Positions 55,020 through 64,000 of a stretch of DNA of 64,000 bases are shown here, piece after piece. The notes beneath the pieces were generated by a model. It saw nothing but the letters and a program-made list of their open reading frames with translations. It did no database searches and had not been told where the DNA came from. Numbering within the stretch: the first letter of the stretch is position 1; the number at the start of each line of letters is the position of its first letter. The DNA comes from an uncultured Lachnospiraceae bacterium (lineage in GTDB: Bacteria; Bacillota; Clostridia; Lachnospirales; Lachnospiraceae). A program made the translations under genes and the position numbers. The stretch spans positions 62,001-126,000 of the forward strand of contig CAMUMG010000008.1 in assembly GCA_947089905.1 (NCBI GenBank), given 5' to 3'.

Positions 55020-56795
55020 TTAATCGCTAATCAAAGTTAAATCTGAAATGTCTGGTTTAACAACAAGCGAATAATTCGTATAATAGACAACAAAACCGGG
55101 TTTGGAACCATTTGGCTTTTTCACATTCTTTCGTTCTAAATAATCGATTTCTACTTTATCACTAGCTCTGTTTTTTGAATAATATGCTGCCAATGCACCT
55201 GCTTCTTCAAAAACTCGATCAGGAAGAGAGTCTCCTTCCAATTTGACTATAACATGAGAGCCGGGAATTCCTTTAGCGTGAAACCACCAGTCTGTACCAT
55301 TAGCAAAATGAAAAGTAAGTTCATCATTTTGGAAATTATTTTTTCCTACATACATATGATATCCGTCAGAGGAGAGGTAATGAAGAGGACGACTTGTGAC
55401 TTTTACCTTTTTTTCTTTCTTTTTTCCTGAATGAAGAGAAGTATTTTTGTCATGGCGTTTCATATAGCCATATTCAATTAATTCTTCCTTTATCTGTGTG
55501 AGATCTTCTTCCTTTTGTGCAATCTCTAGGGCTGTCCGAATAGAGTCTAAATGTTCTAACTCTGATTTTGTTTCTACGATTAAAGAGGATAAGGCTTCAT
55601 AGGTTCGCTTTAATTTACTGTATTTTTCAAAATATTTTTTGGCATTTTCCATTGGTGTAAGAGTTGGATCAAGTGGAATAGTAATATCTGTTCCATCATA
55701 GTAATTGACGGTTTTTAATTCTTTTTCGCCCAGTGTAATCTGATAGCCATAAGTCGTTAAAAGTTCTCCATAGATTCTATATTTTTCCCGCTTTTGTGTA
55801 TCTTTTAACTGTTTTAATTGCAGATCATATTTTTTTGAATCTCGTTCAATAACATTAGATACTACTCTTCTAAGATCGGCAGATTTTTGACGGATACGGG
55901 TAATTTTATCTTTAACAGCATAAAATTGTTCTAATAATTCACTGATAGAAGAAAAGGATACAATCGTTAAAGCAGGATCTTCCTGATAACAAGTTAGACA
56001 GACACAAGAAAATTCTAAAGGTTCTTTATCACGATAAATAATATTAGGAGTAAATTGTTGATTATTAATTTGTTCCATGAAACGGGTTAAACATCCATAT
56101 AGATGTTGTTTTGCAGACTCATTTAAAGCACTTACAGATTCTTGAGCATCCATACCAGCACGATAACAAAGTTCATTAGCAATAAGTGGACTAAGACCTG
56201 TAAGAGAAGAATAAAGTCCTTTTTCTAAAGGGAATGGATTTTTTTGTATACCAAGACAGAAATCTTCATAGCTGATAGAAAGAGGATTTTTCTTTTCTTC
56301 TGCCTTTGGAATAAACCATGTACGACCAGGTAGGACTTCTCTGACAGAACTGACAAAACCAGATATATGTTTAATACTATCAATAATAGTGAAAGTACTA
56401 TCACAAAAGATAATATTACTGTGTTTTCCCATGATTTCTACTATAAGATACTTTTTACACAGATCTCCCAATTCATCGAGATGTTCAATTTCAAATTGAA
56501 TCACTCGTTCTAGTCCTGGCTGTATAATCTGAAGAATTCTTGCACTATTTAAATATTTTCTTAGAAGCATACAAAAATTGGGAGCTGTCATAGGATTAGG
56601 GCGGTTTTGATCTGTTAAATAGATCAAAGGCAGAGCAGCTCCAGCAGAGATAAATAATTTATAAGAATCATAATTTTTTATAGTCAGAACTAATTCATCT
56701 TTTTCGGGTTGACTAATTTTTAAAATCCGTCCTCCGATTAACTTTTGTCGTAGTTCAGACACGATATTTGCAATTACAATACCATCGAACGCCAT
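55020..56795 (-). CDS. rqcH: Ribosome quality control protein RqcH (NFACT family)
   Basis: A 591-residue Rqc2/NEMF homologue, often annotated as fibronectin-binding protein. In bacteria it binds obstructed 50S subunits and adds alanine tails to stalled peptides. The NFACT-N domain begins AFDGIVIANIVSELRQKL; a coiled coil occupies about residues 290-430; NFACT-R has DWWFHAKGIPGSHVIVK near 500 and KPGFVVYYTNY near the end. Promoter at 56839-56867. The PHP gene follows in the same operon. Confidence 0.94.
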   Translation of the reverse strand: MAFDGIVIANIVSELRQKLIGGRILKISQPEKDELVLTIKNYDSYKLFISAGAALPLIYLTDQNRPNPMTAPNFCMLLRKYLNSARILQIIQPGLERVIQFEIEHLDELGDLCKKYLIVEIMGKHSNIIFCDSTFTIIDSIKHISGFVSSVREVLPGRTWFIPKAEEKKNPLSISYEDFCLGIQKNPFPLEKGLYSSLTGLSPLIANELCYRAGMDAQESVSALNESAKQHLYGCLTRFMEQINNQQFTPNIIYRDKEPLEFSCVCLTCYQEDPALTIVSFSSISELLEQFYAVKDKITRIRQKSADLRRVVSNVIERDSKKYDLQLKQLKDTQKREKYRIYGELLTTYGYQITLGEKELKTVNYYDGTDITIPLDPTLTPMENAKKYFEKYSKLKRTYEALSSLIVETKSELEHLDSIRTALEIAQKEEDLTQIKEELIEYGYMKRHDKNTSLHSGKKKEKKVKVTSRPLHYLSSDGYHMYVGKNNFQNDELTFHFANGTDWWFHAKGIPGSHVIVKLEGDSLPDRVFEEAGALAAYYSKNRASDKVEIDYLERKNVKKPNGSKPGFVVYYTNYSLVVKPDISDLTLISD

Positions 56796-56838
56796 AAGTT
56801 AGACTTCCTTTCCGATTAAATTTTTACTGATGTCCTTT

Positions 56839-56867
56839 AGTATAACAGGAAATAAAAAGAATAACAA
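56839..56867 (-). promoter_or_regulatory. Promoter of rqcH
   Basis: Minus strand: TTGTTA (56862-56867), 17 bases, TATACT (56839-56844) with TG one base upstream of the -10 hexamer. Confidence 0.65.
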
Positions 56868-56967
56868 TCTTTTTTGAATTTATTGTTTGCTATAACACAA
56901 AAGTTGATTTATAATAAAGAAAAAAGATAAAAACAAACAAATTTAATAATTTTTAATGATGTATTAT

Positions 56968-56996
56968 TTGACAAGCCTGTGGGGAAAACATATAAT
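56968..56996 (+). promoter_or_regulatory. Consensus promoter of the rhomboid-like gene and pyk
   Basis: TTGACA (56968-56973), 17 bases, TATAAT (56991-56996): exact sigma-A consensus. It probably also serves the genes downstream, as no terminator is seen before pyk. Confidence 0.85.
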
Positions 56997-57054
56997 AGAA
57001 TTTGAATTTTTCTCCTGTAGAAGAGAAAAATAGAAATGGAGGTGAAAAAGATCA

Positions 57055-57969
57055 ATGAATAAATTTCTGCATAAGATGGAGAGAAAGTTTGGACGATATG
57101 CCATTCAAAATCTTTCTTTAGCACTGATTTTGTGTTATGGGGCAGGATATCTTATCAAAATTTTAAATCCAGCTTTTTTAAATTATCTTACCCTAAATCC
57201 CTATCAGATTCTACATGGACAGATCTGGAGGCTTGTCACATGGATTATGATTCCACCTTCGGAATTGAATCTATTCACATTATTTATGTTGTATTTTTAT
57301 TATTCCATTGGAACAAATTTAGAGAGAACATGGGGAGCATTTCGTTATAATGTATATTTGTTTTCTGGAATGATATTTACAGTTTTGGGAAGTTTTATAT
57401 TGTATGCTATTTTAAATGTTCAGGATGCACAAATTATTCAACAAATGGGAGCAGAAGGTTATTTTGGAACCTTGGGAAGAATCTATTTTGCACAGTTTAG
57501 TACGTATTATGTCAATATGTCAATCTTTTTGGCATTTGCTGCTACATTTCCAAATGTCCAGGTTTTATTAATGTTTATTATTCCAATTAAGATTAAGGTT
57601 TTAGGTATTATCTATGCTGTCATGTTAATCTATGAATTGGTTATTTCGAACCTTCCAATTCGAGTAATTATTTTAGCATCTCTGTTTAATTTTATTGTAT
57701 TCTTTTTTACAACAAGAAATTATAAGCAGATTTCACCGAAAGAAATACACCGAAAGAGAGCTTTTAAACAGGCTGTTCGTCATACTGGAATGGAAAATGT
57801 AACTCAAGTAGGAGGTAAAACTGTAGTAACAAGACATAAATGTGCAATCTGCGGTAGAACAGAGTTAGATGATGACACATTAGAATTTCGATTTTGTTCT
57901 AAATGTGAAGGGAATTATGAATATTGTATGGATCATCTGTATACCCATGAACATGTACACAAAAGGTAA
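57055..57969 (+). CDS. Rhomboid-like membrane protein with C-terminal zinc ribbon
   Basis: Six or so membrane helices (residues 15-220) with QIWRLVTWIM and LERTWGAFRYNVYLFSG match the rhomboid fold. The catalytic GxSG loop and the histidines are not present, so it is probably a pseudoprotease. The soluble C-terminus (about 255-304) has CAICGRTELDDD and CSKC followed by CMDHLYTHEHVH, enough ligands for one or two zinc ions. GGAGGTG precedes the ATG. It is followed by pyk after 23 bases. Function unknown. Confidence 0.75.
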   Translation: MNKFLHKMERKFGRYAIQNLSLALILCYGAGYLIKILNPAFLNYLTLNPYQILHGQIWRLVTWIMIPPSELNLFTLFMLYFYYSIGTNLERTWGAFRYNVYLFSGMIFTVLGSFILYAILNVQDAQIIQQMGAEGYFGTLGRIYFAQFSTYYVNMSIFLAFAATFPNVQVLLMFIIPIKIKVLGIIYAVMLIYELVISNLPIRVIILASLFNFIVFFFTTRNYKQISPKEIHRKRAFKQAVRHTGMENVTQVGGKTVVTRHKCAICGRTELDDDTLEFRFCSKCEGNYEYCMDHLYTHEHVHKR

Positions 57970-57992
57970 CAGAGATCGGATTAGGAGAAAAA

Positions 57993-59432
57993 ATGGAGTC
58001 AATGAAAAAGAAAACAAAGATTGTCTGTACACTTGGCCCTTCTACAGCTTCTGAAGAAGTTTTAAGAAAATTGATTGAGAATGGGATGGATGTTGCCAGA
58101 ATGAATTTTTCACATGGAGATCATGAAAGCCATGGAGAAGAAATTCGGAAGATTAAAAAATTAAGACAAGAGATGAATGTTCCAGTTGCGATTCTTTTAG
58201 ATACAAAAGGACCAGAAATACGAACTGGACTTGCAAAAGATGAAAAACCATATACATTAGTAAAAGGCAATCAAGTTACAATCACAACAAGAGATGTTGT
58301 ATGTGATAGCAAAACAATTAGTGTTACGTACGAAGACCTACCAAAGGATGTAAGTGTAGGAGGAACCATTTTAATTTCGGATGGATTGATTGAATTAAAG
58401 ATTCTGTCTATTGAGGGAACAGAAATTTTGTGCGAAGTATTAAATGGAGGAGAATTAAGCAGCAGAAAGGGAGTGAATGTCCCAAATGTAAAACTAAATC
58501 TTCCTGCAATTACAAATCAGGATAGAGAGGATATTATTTTTGGAATTAATGAAGGAGTAGATTTTATTGCTGCTTCCTTTATCCGTAATGCAGAGGCGAT
58601 TCGAGAGATCCGTAAAATTTTAAAAGAAAGTAATTCCGATATTGCAATCATTGCCAAGATTGAAAATATGGAGGGTGTAGAGAATTTAGATGAAATTATT
58701 GCTGAGTCAGATGGAATTATGGTGGCAAGAGGGGATCTAGGTGTAGAAGTAGAGACACAAAGACTCCCATTTTTACAAAAGACTATGATTGAAAAATGTA
58801 ATGCAGCATTTAAGTTAGTTATTACAGCAACACAGATGTTAGATTCTATGATTCGCAATCCAAGACCAACTAGAGCAGAAGTGTCCGATGTTGCTAATGC
58901 GATTTATGATGGAACAGATGCAATCATGTTATCAGGAGAAACCGCTGCGGGAAAATATCCAATTGAAGCAGTAAAGATGATGGCAGAGATTGCAATAGAA
59001 ACAGAACAACATTTAGAATATACGTCATTAAGTAAAGCAAGAATGATAAGTACCATTAAACAAAAAGAGGCGGTATCTTCAGCAATTAGTTACTCCGCAG
59101 TTGCTACAGCACAGCGACTTGGTGCGAAATTAATTATTGCTTCTAGTTTTTCTGGATATACAACAAGAGTAGTTTCCAAATTTAAACCGGCTGCAAATAT
59201 TATCGGATTATCTCCTCTTGATCGCACTCTTTACAAAATGCAGCTTTATTGGGGAGTAAAACCTGTTAAGGTACAGGAAGTTAATTCCACCGATCAACTT
59301 TTAGAAGAAGCAGTAAAAACAGTAAAGGATCATGAACTTGCAAAAGAAGGGGATATTTTAATTTTGACAGCAGGAGTTCCAGCCGGAAAAACAGGTGTTA
59401 CAAATATGATTAAGGCGGTTACTGTAGAGTAA
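57993..59432 (+). CDS. pyk: Pyruvate kinase
   Basis: Final step of glycolysis, making pyruvate and ATP. KIVCTLGPSTASEEVL near the start, LDTKGPEIRTG, AKIENMEGVENL with the active-site lysine near 222 and MVARGDLGVE near 246 are complete. With 479 residues it is of the short type, lacking the extra C-terminal PEP-utiliser-like domain of Bacillus enzymes. AGGAG lies 5 bases before ATG 57993; ATG 58002 is a possible alternative. Confidence 0.97.
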   Translation: MESMKKKTKIVCTLGPSTASEEVLRKLIENGMDVARMNFSHGDHESHGEEIRKIKKLRQEMNVPVAILLDTKGPEIRTGLAKDEKPYTLVKGNQVTITTRDVVCDSKTISVTYEDLPKDVSVGGTILISDGLIELKILSIEGTEILCEVLNGGELSSRKGVNVPNVKLNLPAITNQDREDIIFGINEGVDFIAASFIRNAEAIREIRKILKESNSDIAIIAKIENMEGVENLDEIIAESDGIMVARGDLGVEVETQRLPFLQKTMIEKCNAAFKLVITATQMLDSMIRNPRPTRAEVSDVANAIYDGTDAIMLSGETAAGKYPIEAVKMMAEIAIETEQHLEYTSLSKARMISTIKQKEAVSSAISYSAVATAQRLGAKLIIASSFSGYTTRVVSKFKPAANIIGLSPLDRTLYKMQLYWGVKPVKVQEVNSTDQLLEEAVKTVKDHELAKEGDILILTAGVPAGKTGVTNMIKAVTVE

Positions 59433-59444
59433 GAGGATGAGGAC

Positions 59445-60662
59445 ATGAGTTGGCTATTATTAGCAGACGGAAAGGAGTTTATAAGGGGAAAGTGGAAAAT
59501 GGGATGTCTGTTTTTGCTGTTTTTTGCAGTATTTACAGGCATTTCATTATATGTGTTTACCTTATCGGACAAAGAAAATCAAAAATTAGAGAGAATTCAA
59601 ATAGGAATTGTTAATTATGATACTTCCGAATATTCAAAACTGCTTTTAAGCTTTTTTGATGGTAATGAGGCAGTTCAAAATTATGTAGAAATTCAACATG
59701 GAACAAAAGAAGAATTAGAAACACTTCTTTTACAAAATAAATTGCAGGTATTGTTAATTGTACCAGAAAACTTTGTACAAGACATGATAAAGATTGAAAA
59801 TACCCCTCTACAGATTTTATTAAATATTGAAGATAAGACAAAAGCTCTTTTAATGAAAAATCTGCTAGAAGGATATGAAAAGTTTGTTTCCGCGGTAGAA
59901 ATTAATTGTGTTACACTATATGAGGTTATGGAACAAGATGGTCTGCCAAGAGATTTAATTGATAGGAAAAATGTCGAAATCTCATTAGCATTAATTACTA
60001 CTATAGTAAATAAAAATGATCTATTTACTCACTTGGAGGTAAATAACTTAAAACGGATTCCATTGGTTATATTTTACCTTCATGTAATTTTTCTATTACT
60101 TACAATGTATTTGGCAGCAGGATGCGGAGAAAAAATTTTGCGAGAACAAAGAACAGGACTTTTTGCTAGGCTTTTGAGCACAGGCATAGTGCCCTCCCTC
60201 TTTTATTTAGAAAAAAGTTTACTATTTATGATTGTTTCTTTTGTTCCAGGATTTTTTTATTATTTTACACAATTTGTACTATCGAAAGGAACTTTTCCAA
60301 TAGAGGGATTTTTACTTTGGATTGTAGTAGCACTTTTTTTTAGTGTATTTAGCTTTTTTTTAAGTGGTTTTTTTAAAAGTGGGCAACAATACCTAACGGC
60401 ATTTTATCTTATTGTTTTCTTTTTGACTGTTTTAGGTGGTGGAATTATTCCGTTTTTATATCTGCCAGAGTCAATGGCAAAAATTGCAGAAAAGACACCA
60501 CTATACTGGATTGTAAAACAGATGAATTCCTTGGTATTAGGAGAGGTGCCAGTTGAATTTTGGAACGTAGTCAAAGTTTTATTGGTAGGCAGTATACTGT
60601 TTTGGTTTGCTGGAATAGCACTACAAAAAGGAAAGGGGAGAAAAAGTTATGAAGAACTCTAA
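59445..60662 (+). CDS. ABC-2 type transporter permease, first of a pair
   Basis: A 405-residue permease of the ABC-2/YhgE-like type: one N-terminal helix (18-38), a large extracytoplasmic domain (40-200) and five helices in the C-terminal half, including LAAGCGEKILREQRTGLF and a GGGIIPFLYLPESM segment (14 residues). It overlaps the next permease gene by 14 bases, so the two should form a heterodimer. No ATP-binding subunit is encoded nearby. The substrate is unknown. It starts 12 bases after pyk. Confidence 0.82.
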   Translation: MSWLLLADGKEFIRGKWKMGCLFLLFFAVFTGISLYVFTLSDKENQKLERIQIGIVNYDTSEYSKLLLSFFDGNEAVQNYVEIQHGTKEELETLLLQNKLQVLLIVPENFVQDMIKIENTPLQILLNIEDKTKALLMKNLLEGYEKFVSAVEINCVTLYEVMEQDGLPRDLIDRKNVEISLALITTIVNKNDLFTHLEVNNLKRIPLVIFYLHVIFLLLTMYLAAGCGEKILREQRTGLFARLLSTGIVPSLFYLEKSLLFMIVSFVPGFFYYFTQFVLSKGTFPIEGFLLWIVVALFFSVFSFFLSGFFKSGQQYLTAFYLIVFFLTVLGGGIIPFLYLPESMAKIAEKTPLYWIVKQMNSLVLGEVPVEFWNVVKVLLVGSILFWFAGIALQKGKGRKSYEEL

Positions 60663-61791
60663 ACTTTTTTGGTTTTTTTATGATTTTTTCCTTCAGATGC
60701 AGTTACGACTGCGGCTTTTTGTAAGAAATCGAATGATATGTGCAGTGATTTTTCTAGCAGCAATCAGTTTTTTTCTTTTGATTCGTGATTTTAATATACA
60801 GGCACAAAATAGAGCGGCCATTCCAATTGGAGTGGTAAATGAGGATCAAATAGATTATATGCCAACAAAAGCCTCTATACAATTACTTCATGGTCTATCA
60901 GAAAGTTCATCTCTTTTCGTTTATGAAGGAACACAAAAAGAGTTAGAAGAATTATTGTATGATGGATATATCAACTGTATCTTTGTAATAGAACAAGGAT
61001 ATGAAAAGAGACTATTATCAGGGGAAACAAAAGAATTGATCACCGTTTATGAAGGACAAGATGACTCACTAGCAATGATTATTTCAGATATAGTAGCAGG
61101 TGAGATGATGTATCAGATCTGTCTTGCAAAAGGAATTCAGATCTATCAAAATATTCCACCAGGGGAAATCGGAAAACATAGTTATAAAGAGTATCAAGAA
61201 TATGCGAAAGAACTATTAGAGTCTGAAAAATTTGACTATTCCTTTTCTATTACATATGTAGATACTGGACAAATAGTTCAGGAAAAAAAGGAATTGAATA
61301 ATAGTTTGTTATATCGACAAATCCTTGCAGGGATTGCAGCAATGTTTTATTCTTTTGTAATTTTATCTGTATTTTATCAGATAGTAAAAGAAAAGGAACA
61401 AGGATTATGGATACGCAGAAAGCTGACAAAAATGCAGGACATGGCACAGAATTTAGGAGATCTTTGTTCAGCAGAGGTATTATTGTCAGGACTAAGTGCT
61501 ATTTTTTCTTTTTGTATTGCTTTTTATTTAGATAAAATGTCTATTTTTTTCAGTCTATGGTTAAGTTCTATGTTTTATAATTTAGTCGTTGGAATTCTTT
61601 TTTTATTGCTTGCAAGAAAGATTCATCAAGCATCTTTATATCAGCTTATAGGAATAAGTTTTGTTGCAGTTTTTGGAGTTGCAGGTTTTTGTACTATGAT
61701 AGAGGAAATTTTAATTCCAAAAATAAATTTGCTTCATTTAATTCCAAATACATGGTTAATTAAAAGGATAGGAGAGCAACTTTTATCATAA
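60649..61791 (+). CDS. ABC-2 type transporter permease, second of a pair
   Basis: A 380-residue partner with the same layout: a first helix (28-46), an extracytoplasmic domain (50-210) with IPIGVVNEDQ, and five C-terminal helices. It lacks the GGG motif of its partner. ATG 60649 lies in the end of the preceding gene with AAAGGGGAG upstream. Divergence between the two suggests different roles in the complex. Confidence 0.8.
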   Translation: MKNSKLFWFFYDFFLQMQLRLRLFVRNRMICAVIFLAAISFFLLIRDFNIQAQNRAAIPIGVVNEDQIDYMPTKASIQLLHGLSESSSLFVYEGTQKELEELLYDGYINCIFVIEQGYEKRLLSGETKELITVYEGQDDSLAMIISDIVAGEMMYQICLAKGIQIYQNIPPGEIGKHSYKEYQEYAKELLESEKFDYSFSITYVDTGQIVQEKKELNNSLLYRQILAGIAAMFYSFVILSVFYQIVKEKEQGLWIRRKLTKMQDMAQNLGDLCSAEVLLSGLSAIFSFCIAFYLDKMSIFFSLWLSSMFYNLVVGILFLLLARKIHQASLYQLIGISFVAVFGVAGFCTMIEEILIPKINLLHLIPNTWLIKRIGEQLLS

Positions 61792-61808
61792 TTGTCTAGG
61801 AGGATATT

Positions 61809-63227
61809 ATGGAATCTGAACGAAAGCTAGAGAGGGCATTAAAAAGTGGAAAAGATTTAGAACAGTATCTGCCAGCTTTTTTACAAGAATGTGCATCGAC
61901 AAATCAGATGTATGCAGGAATGAGTTTTATTATACATTATTATAATCTCTATGAAGCTATGTTGGATAAAGAATGGACTTTAGAAAAAGAAAAAAAAGAA
62001 TATATCACAAAGTTAAATCATTTGATTTTAGAAAATTTATTAGAAACTTTTGATGGAGACAAAAGAGAGAGTGCAATAAAAACAATTCATCAAATACGAA
62101 TAGAGATTACAAAGAGAATGCAGATTTTAACGACCTATACAGATCGTTTTTTACTTTATGAATATGTTTTAAATCGTTTGGAATTAAGATTTGAAGATCA
62201 TTTAGAAGAAATTGATGACGAAACTTTTTCACAAGAGTTATTAAAATATATTTTTGATACGAAAGATAATGTAGTGATTAATAGAAAGATTCAAGAGATG
62301 CTCTCCCAACTTCCAGTACGTATGACAAAGGGAAGATTTTTTGATCTATTAAGGGGAAGTCTTTCAATCTACTTGGAAATGGATATAGATGCAGTAGAAG
62401 ATTATATTTATATGCTTCGATGTGCGGCAGGTATTTATTATGTAAAAGAGGAAGAAGAATATTATTCATCATTAAGCAAAACACTTAGTTTGTTTAAAAT
62501 GGAAGATTATAGGGAATTATCTAAAGAGAATTATGAACTACTTTCACAAGAACTAAAAATGGCAGTAGAACAGGTTACAAAGGAAACGGACTTTTATTAT
62601 AATTTACAGGAATTATGTAATGTATTTTATGCTCTTTTATTAAATTATCCATATGCTTCTGCAAAAGCTTTACAGATGTTACAGGAACTTCTTCCTGTAA
62701 TAAAAGAAATTATAACTGAATTTGAACAGGAAACTTTCAAAAAGGTAGAAGAAAAAACGGTAGAATTATTTGAAAAGACAGAAGGAAAGTTAGAGGACTT
62801 AGCTCAGTTAATATTAAAACAGCAAGGAATTTTAAATGAGATCAAAGAAAGCCATATCTCAAAAGTAAATTCTATGATGTTAGGACAATTATTGGAATGT
62901 CTTTTACTTTCCGAGAAGTTATTATCCAATAGTCTTTTTATTGAATTGGATACAAAAGAAAATGTTCAACCGAAAAAGGCAGATAGAGAGTATTTAGAAC
63001 AGCGGATAAAAGAAATTTCTGAAGAATTTGCACAGAAATTAAAGGAACAACCACAGATTTTAAACCGTGCGATGATGGCGAGAGTTTTAAAGGAAATGCC
63101 AGTATTTTTTCAAGATCAAAAAGAGGTATTAGATTATATTAAAACCTCTCTTTCTAGTTGTAGAGATCGGGAGGAAAAGATAGCTAGTATTCGACTGATG
63201 AAAGAATTGATGAAAGAAGGAGTTTAA
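61809..63227 (+). CDS. Hypothetical all-helical protein
   Basis: A 472-residue soluble protein predicted nearly all helical from its heptad-like spacing of leucines and high glutamate and lysine content, with no signal peptide or membrane helix. Long coiled stretches are likely at about 65-110 and 305-420. I do not recognise a domain. AGGAGG precedes the ATG, 17 bases after the second ABC-2 permease, so it may be a cytoplasmic partner of that pair. Confidence 0.7.
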   Translation: MESERKLERALKSGKDLEQYLPAFLQECASTNQMYAGMSFIIHYYNLYEAMLDKEWTLEKEKKEYITKLNHLILENLLETFDGDKRESAIKTIHQIRIEITKRMQILTTYTDRFLLYEYVLNRLELRFEDHLEEIDDETFSQELLKYIFDTKDNVVINRKIQEMLSQLPVRMTKGRFFDLLRGSLSIYLEMDIDAVEDYIYMLRCAAGIYYVKEEEEYYSSLSKTLSLFKMEDYRELSKENYELLSQELKMAVEQVTKETDFYYNLQELCNVFYALLLNYPYASAKALQMLQELLPVIKEIITEFEQETFKKVEEKTVELFEKTEGKLEDLAQLILKQQGILNEIKESHISKVNSMMLGQLLECLLLSEKLLSNSLFIELDTKENVQPKKADREYLEQRIKEISEEFAQKLKEQPQILNRAMMARVLKEMPVFFQDQKEVLDYIKTSLSSCRDREEKIASIRLMKELMKEGV

Positions 63228-63242
63228 AAATCAGAATTTTTA

Positions 63243-63251
63243 TGGTATAAT
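63243..63251 (+). promoter_or_regulatory. Possible extended -10 promoter before the 102-residue gene
   Basis: TGGTATAAT at 63243-63251 is a full extended -10, but no good -35 lies upstream. It sits just past the end of the preceding gene. Confidence 0.4.
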
Positions 63252-63364
63252 TTTTATAGAGATTATACTTGTACCTAGCTTTTAACAAGAAAAATACAAA
63301 GATAAGAAAGTATATGATAAAAAAGTAGAAAGGAGAGGCAAAATATTCAAAAATAAAGATAAGA

Positions 63365-63673
63365 ATGATTATTTGGAGTGAAAATTTAATTTTAGGAGAA
63401 ACAATAAAAAAGAAACATCGAAAAGTGATCCATGCGATCAATAAAGGGCGCTGGATTTCTGGAGTCTATCTGATTGCATATCCGTCTAATCCAAAGAATT
63501 TACTGGATCTGATTCCAGCAAAGGAACTTTTATTTCCGATCTATAAACGCAGTGAGATACATATCCTTGGACTAGCGAACGGAAAAAAGGAGGCGGAGCG
63601 GGTAGCAGCCGAAATGATTAAAGAGGTTTATCAAAAGACGGGCGGATTTCGGATAAGGGACTATTTTGGCTAG
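63365..63673 (+). CDS. Conserved hypothetical protein of about 100 residues
   Basis: Begins MIIWSENLILGETIKKKHRKV and has AINKGRWISGVYLIAYPSN, LFPIYKRSEIHILGLANGK and a C-terminal GGFRIRDYFG. I recall close relatives as a widespread clostridial protein found before a DUF2953 gene, as here; its function is unknown. AAAGGAGAGG lies about 26 bases before ATG 63365, too far to be optimal, and no alternative start lies between in this frame. The gene after it is 30 bases away. Confidence 0.78.
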   Translation: MIIWSENLILGETIKKKHRKVIHAINKGRWISGVYLIAYPSNPKNLLDLIPAKELLFPIYKRSEIHILGLANGKKEAERVAAEMIKEVYQKTGGFRIRDYFG

Positions 63674-63703
63674 AGACCGCAGAAAGGTTATGGAAAGGCG
63701 GAA

Positions 63704-64000
63704 ATGCTTACTATCATCGGACAAATATTACGAATTATAGGCATAGGCTTGGCAGGTTTAGCAGGTATTCTGCTGTTATTTGTGCTGCTCGTACTCTTTG
63801 TTCCTTTACGTTACCGTGGCACACTGTCAAAAAAAACAGAGGGACAACAAGTAGATATTCGTATAGGATGGCTATTCCGGCTATTGTCTGCAAGAATTTA
63901 TTGGACAGGAGAAAAACCTAAAATTACATTGCGGATTGCTGGAATTACCCTTTTCGACAGTACAAAGCCAAAAAAACAAAAAAAATTACAAGATACAAAA
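63704..64000 (+). CDS. DUF2953-type membrane-anchored protein, truncated by the window edge
   Basis: ATG 63704 follows GGAAAGGCGG. The first 99 codons are visible: one membrane helix (residues about 9-35, LAGLAGILLLFVLLVLF), then VPLRYRGTL and IRIGWLFRLLSARIYW. This start and the upstream neighbour fit the DUF2953 family, often linked to sporulation-associated functions such as YtfI. The frame is open to the last base, so the 3' end lies outside. Third-position GC seems higher than in the genes before it. Confidence 0.7.
   Translation, partial: MLTIIGQILRIIGIGLAGLAGILLLFVLLVLFVPLRYRGTLSKKTEGQQVDIRIGWLFRLLSARIYWTGEKPKITLRIAGITLFDSTKPKKQKKLQDTK

Noticed and set aside
63248-63259. Target of the presumed guide RNA (AATTTTTATAGA shared with 16202-16213)
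   Set aside because: The shared 12 bases are nearly all A and T and are expected by chance in AT-rich DNA; the match does not extend.

Overview
The window is AT-rich and looks like the chromosome of a Gram-positive anaerobe of the Clostridia, most likely Lachnospiraceae. The grounds are the Shine-Dalgarno-rich gene starts, the neighbourhoods yceD-rpmF and ruvA-ruvB-zapA-U32 peptidase, the paralogous cardiolipin synthases, RqcH, FtsH, a pyruvate kinase without the extra C-terminal domain, and several conserved clostridial hypotheticals. No rRNA, tRNA or CRISPR array was found.

Layout. 1-15.9 kb is mostly housekeeping: an aconitase-type hydratase, two tandem cardiolipin synthases, a GNAT enzyme and folD, yceD-rpmF followed by a coiled-coil gene that does not belong to the usual neighbourhood, a phosphoesterase and a third cardiolipin synthase, then ruvA-ruvB-zapA and a U32 peptidase. 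15.9-17.7 kb is the most unusual part. It holds a TnpB/Cas12f-like gene on the minus strand that has lost all three RuvC catalytic acids, an adjacent structured omega-RNA-like segment with a pseudoknot, and a pair of 29-bp inverted repeats enclosing both. A strong promoter just inside the left repeat points out of the segment. 17.7-42.2 kb is a surface-polysaccharide locus in one orientation: glycosyltransferases, a Wzm/Wzt-type exporter, a methyltransferase, a 1193-residue multidomain glycosyltransferase, a HAD-like protein, a YfhO-like membrane protein, acetyltransferases, a deletion scar joining an aminotransferase fragment to a CapK-like fragment, an ArnE/ArnF-like small transporter pair, and rmlABCD for dTDP-L-rhamnose. 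42.4-64 kb returns to core and metabolic genes: SIMPL protein, Rieske oxidoreductase, galT, helicase-IV-like enzyme, aldo/keto reductase, ftsH, mnmA, PHP phosphatase, rqcH, pyk, an ABC-2 permease pair and conserved hypotheticals, ending in a truncated gene.

How the parts may work together. The rml genes supply dTDP-rhamnose to the glycosyltransferases. The product is modified by methyl and acetyl groups and exported by the ABC transporter, whose ATPase carries a C-terminal substrate-recognition domain. The polysaccharide operon has no convincing full promoter directly upstream in the orientation given here. If the 1.6-kb segment between the inverted repeats flipped, the promoter at 16042-16070 would face the first glycosyltransferase. 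I therefore propose, as inference, an invertible or RNA-guided switch for the polysaccharide, with a nuclease-dead TnpB homologue (TldR-like) inside the switch. Neither inversion nor RNA-guided repression can be shown from one sequence.
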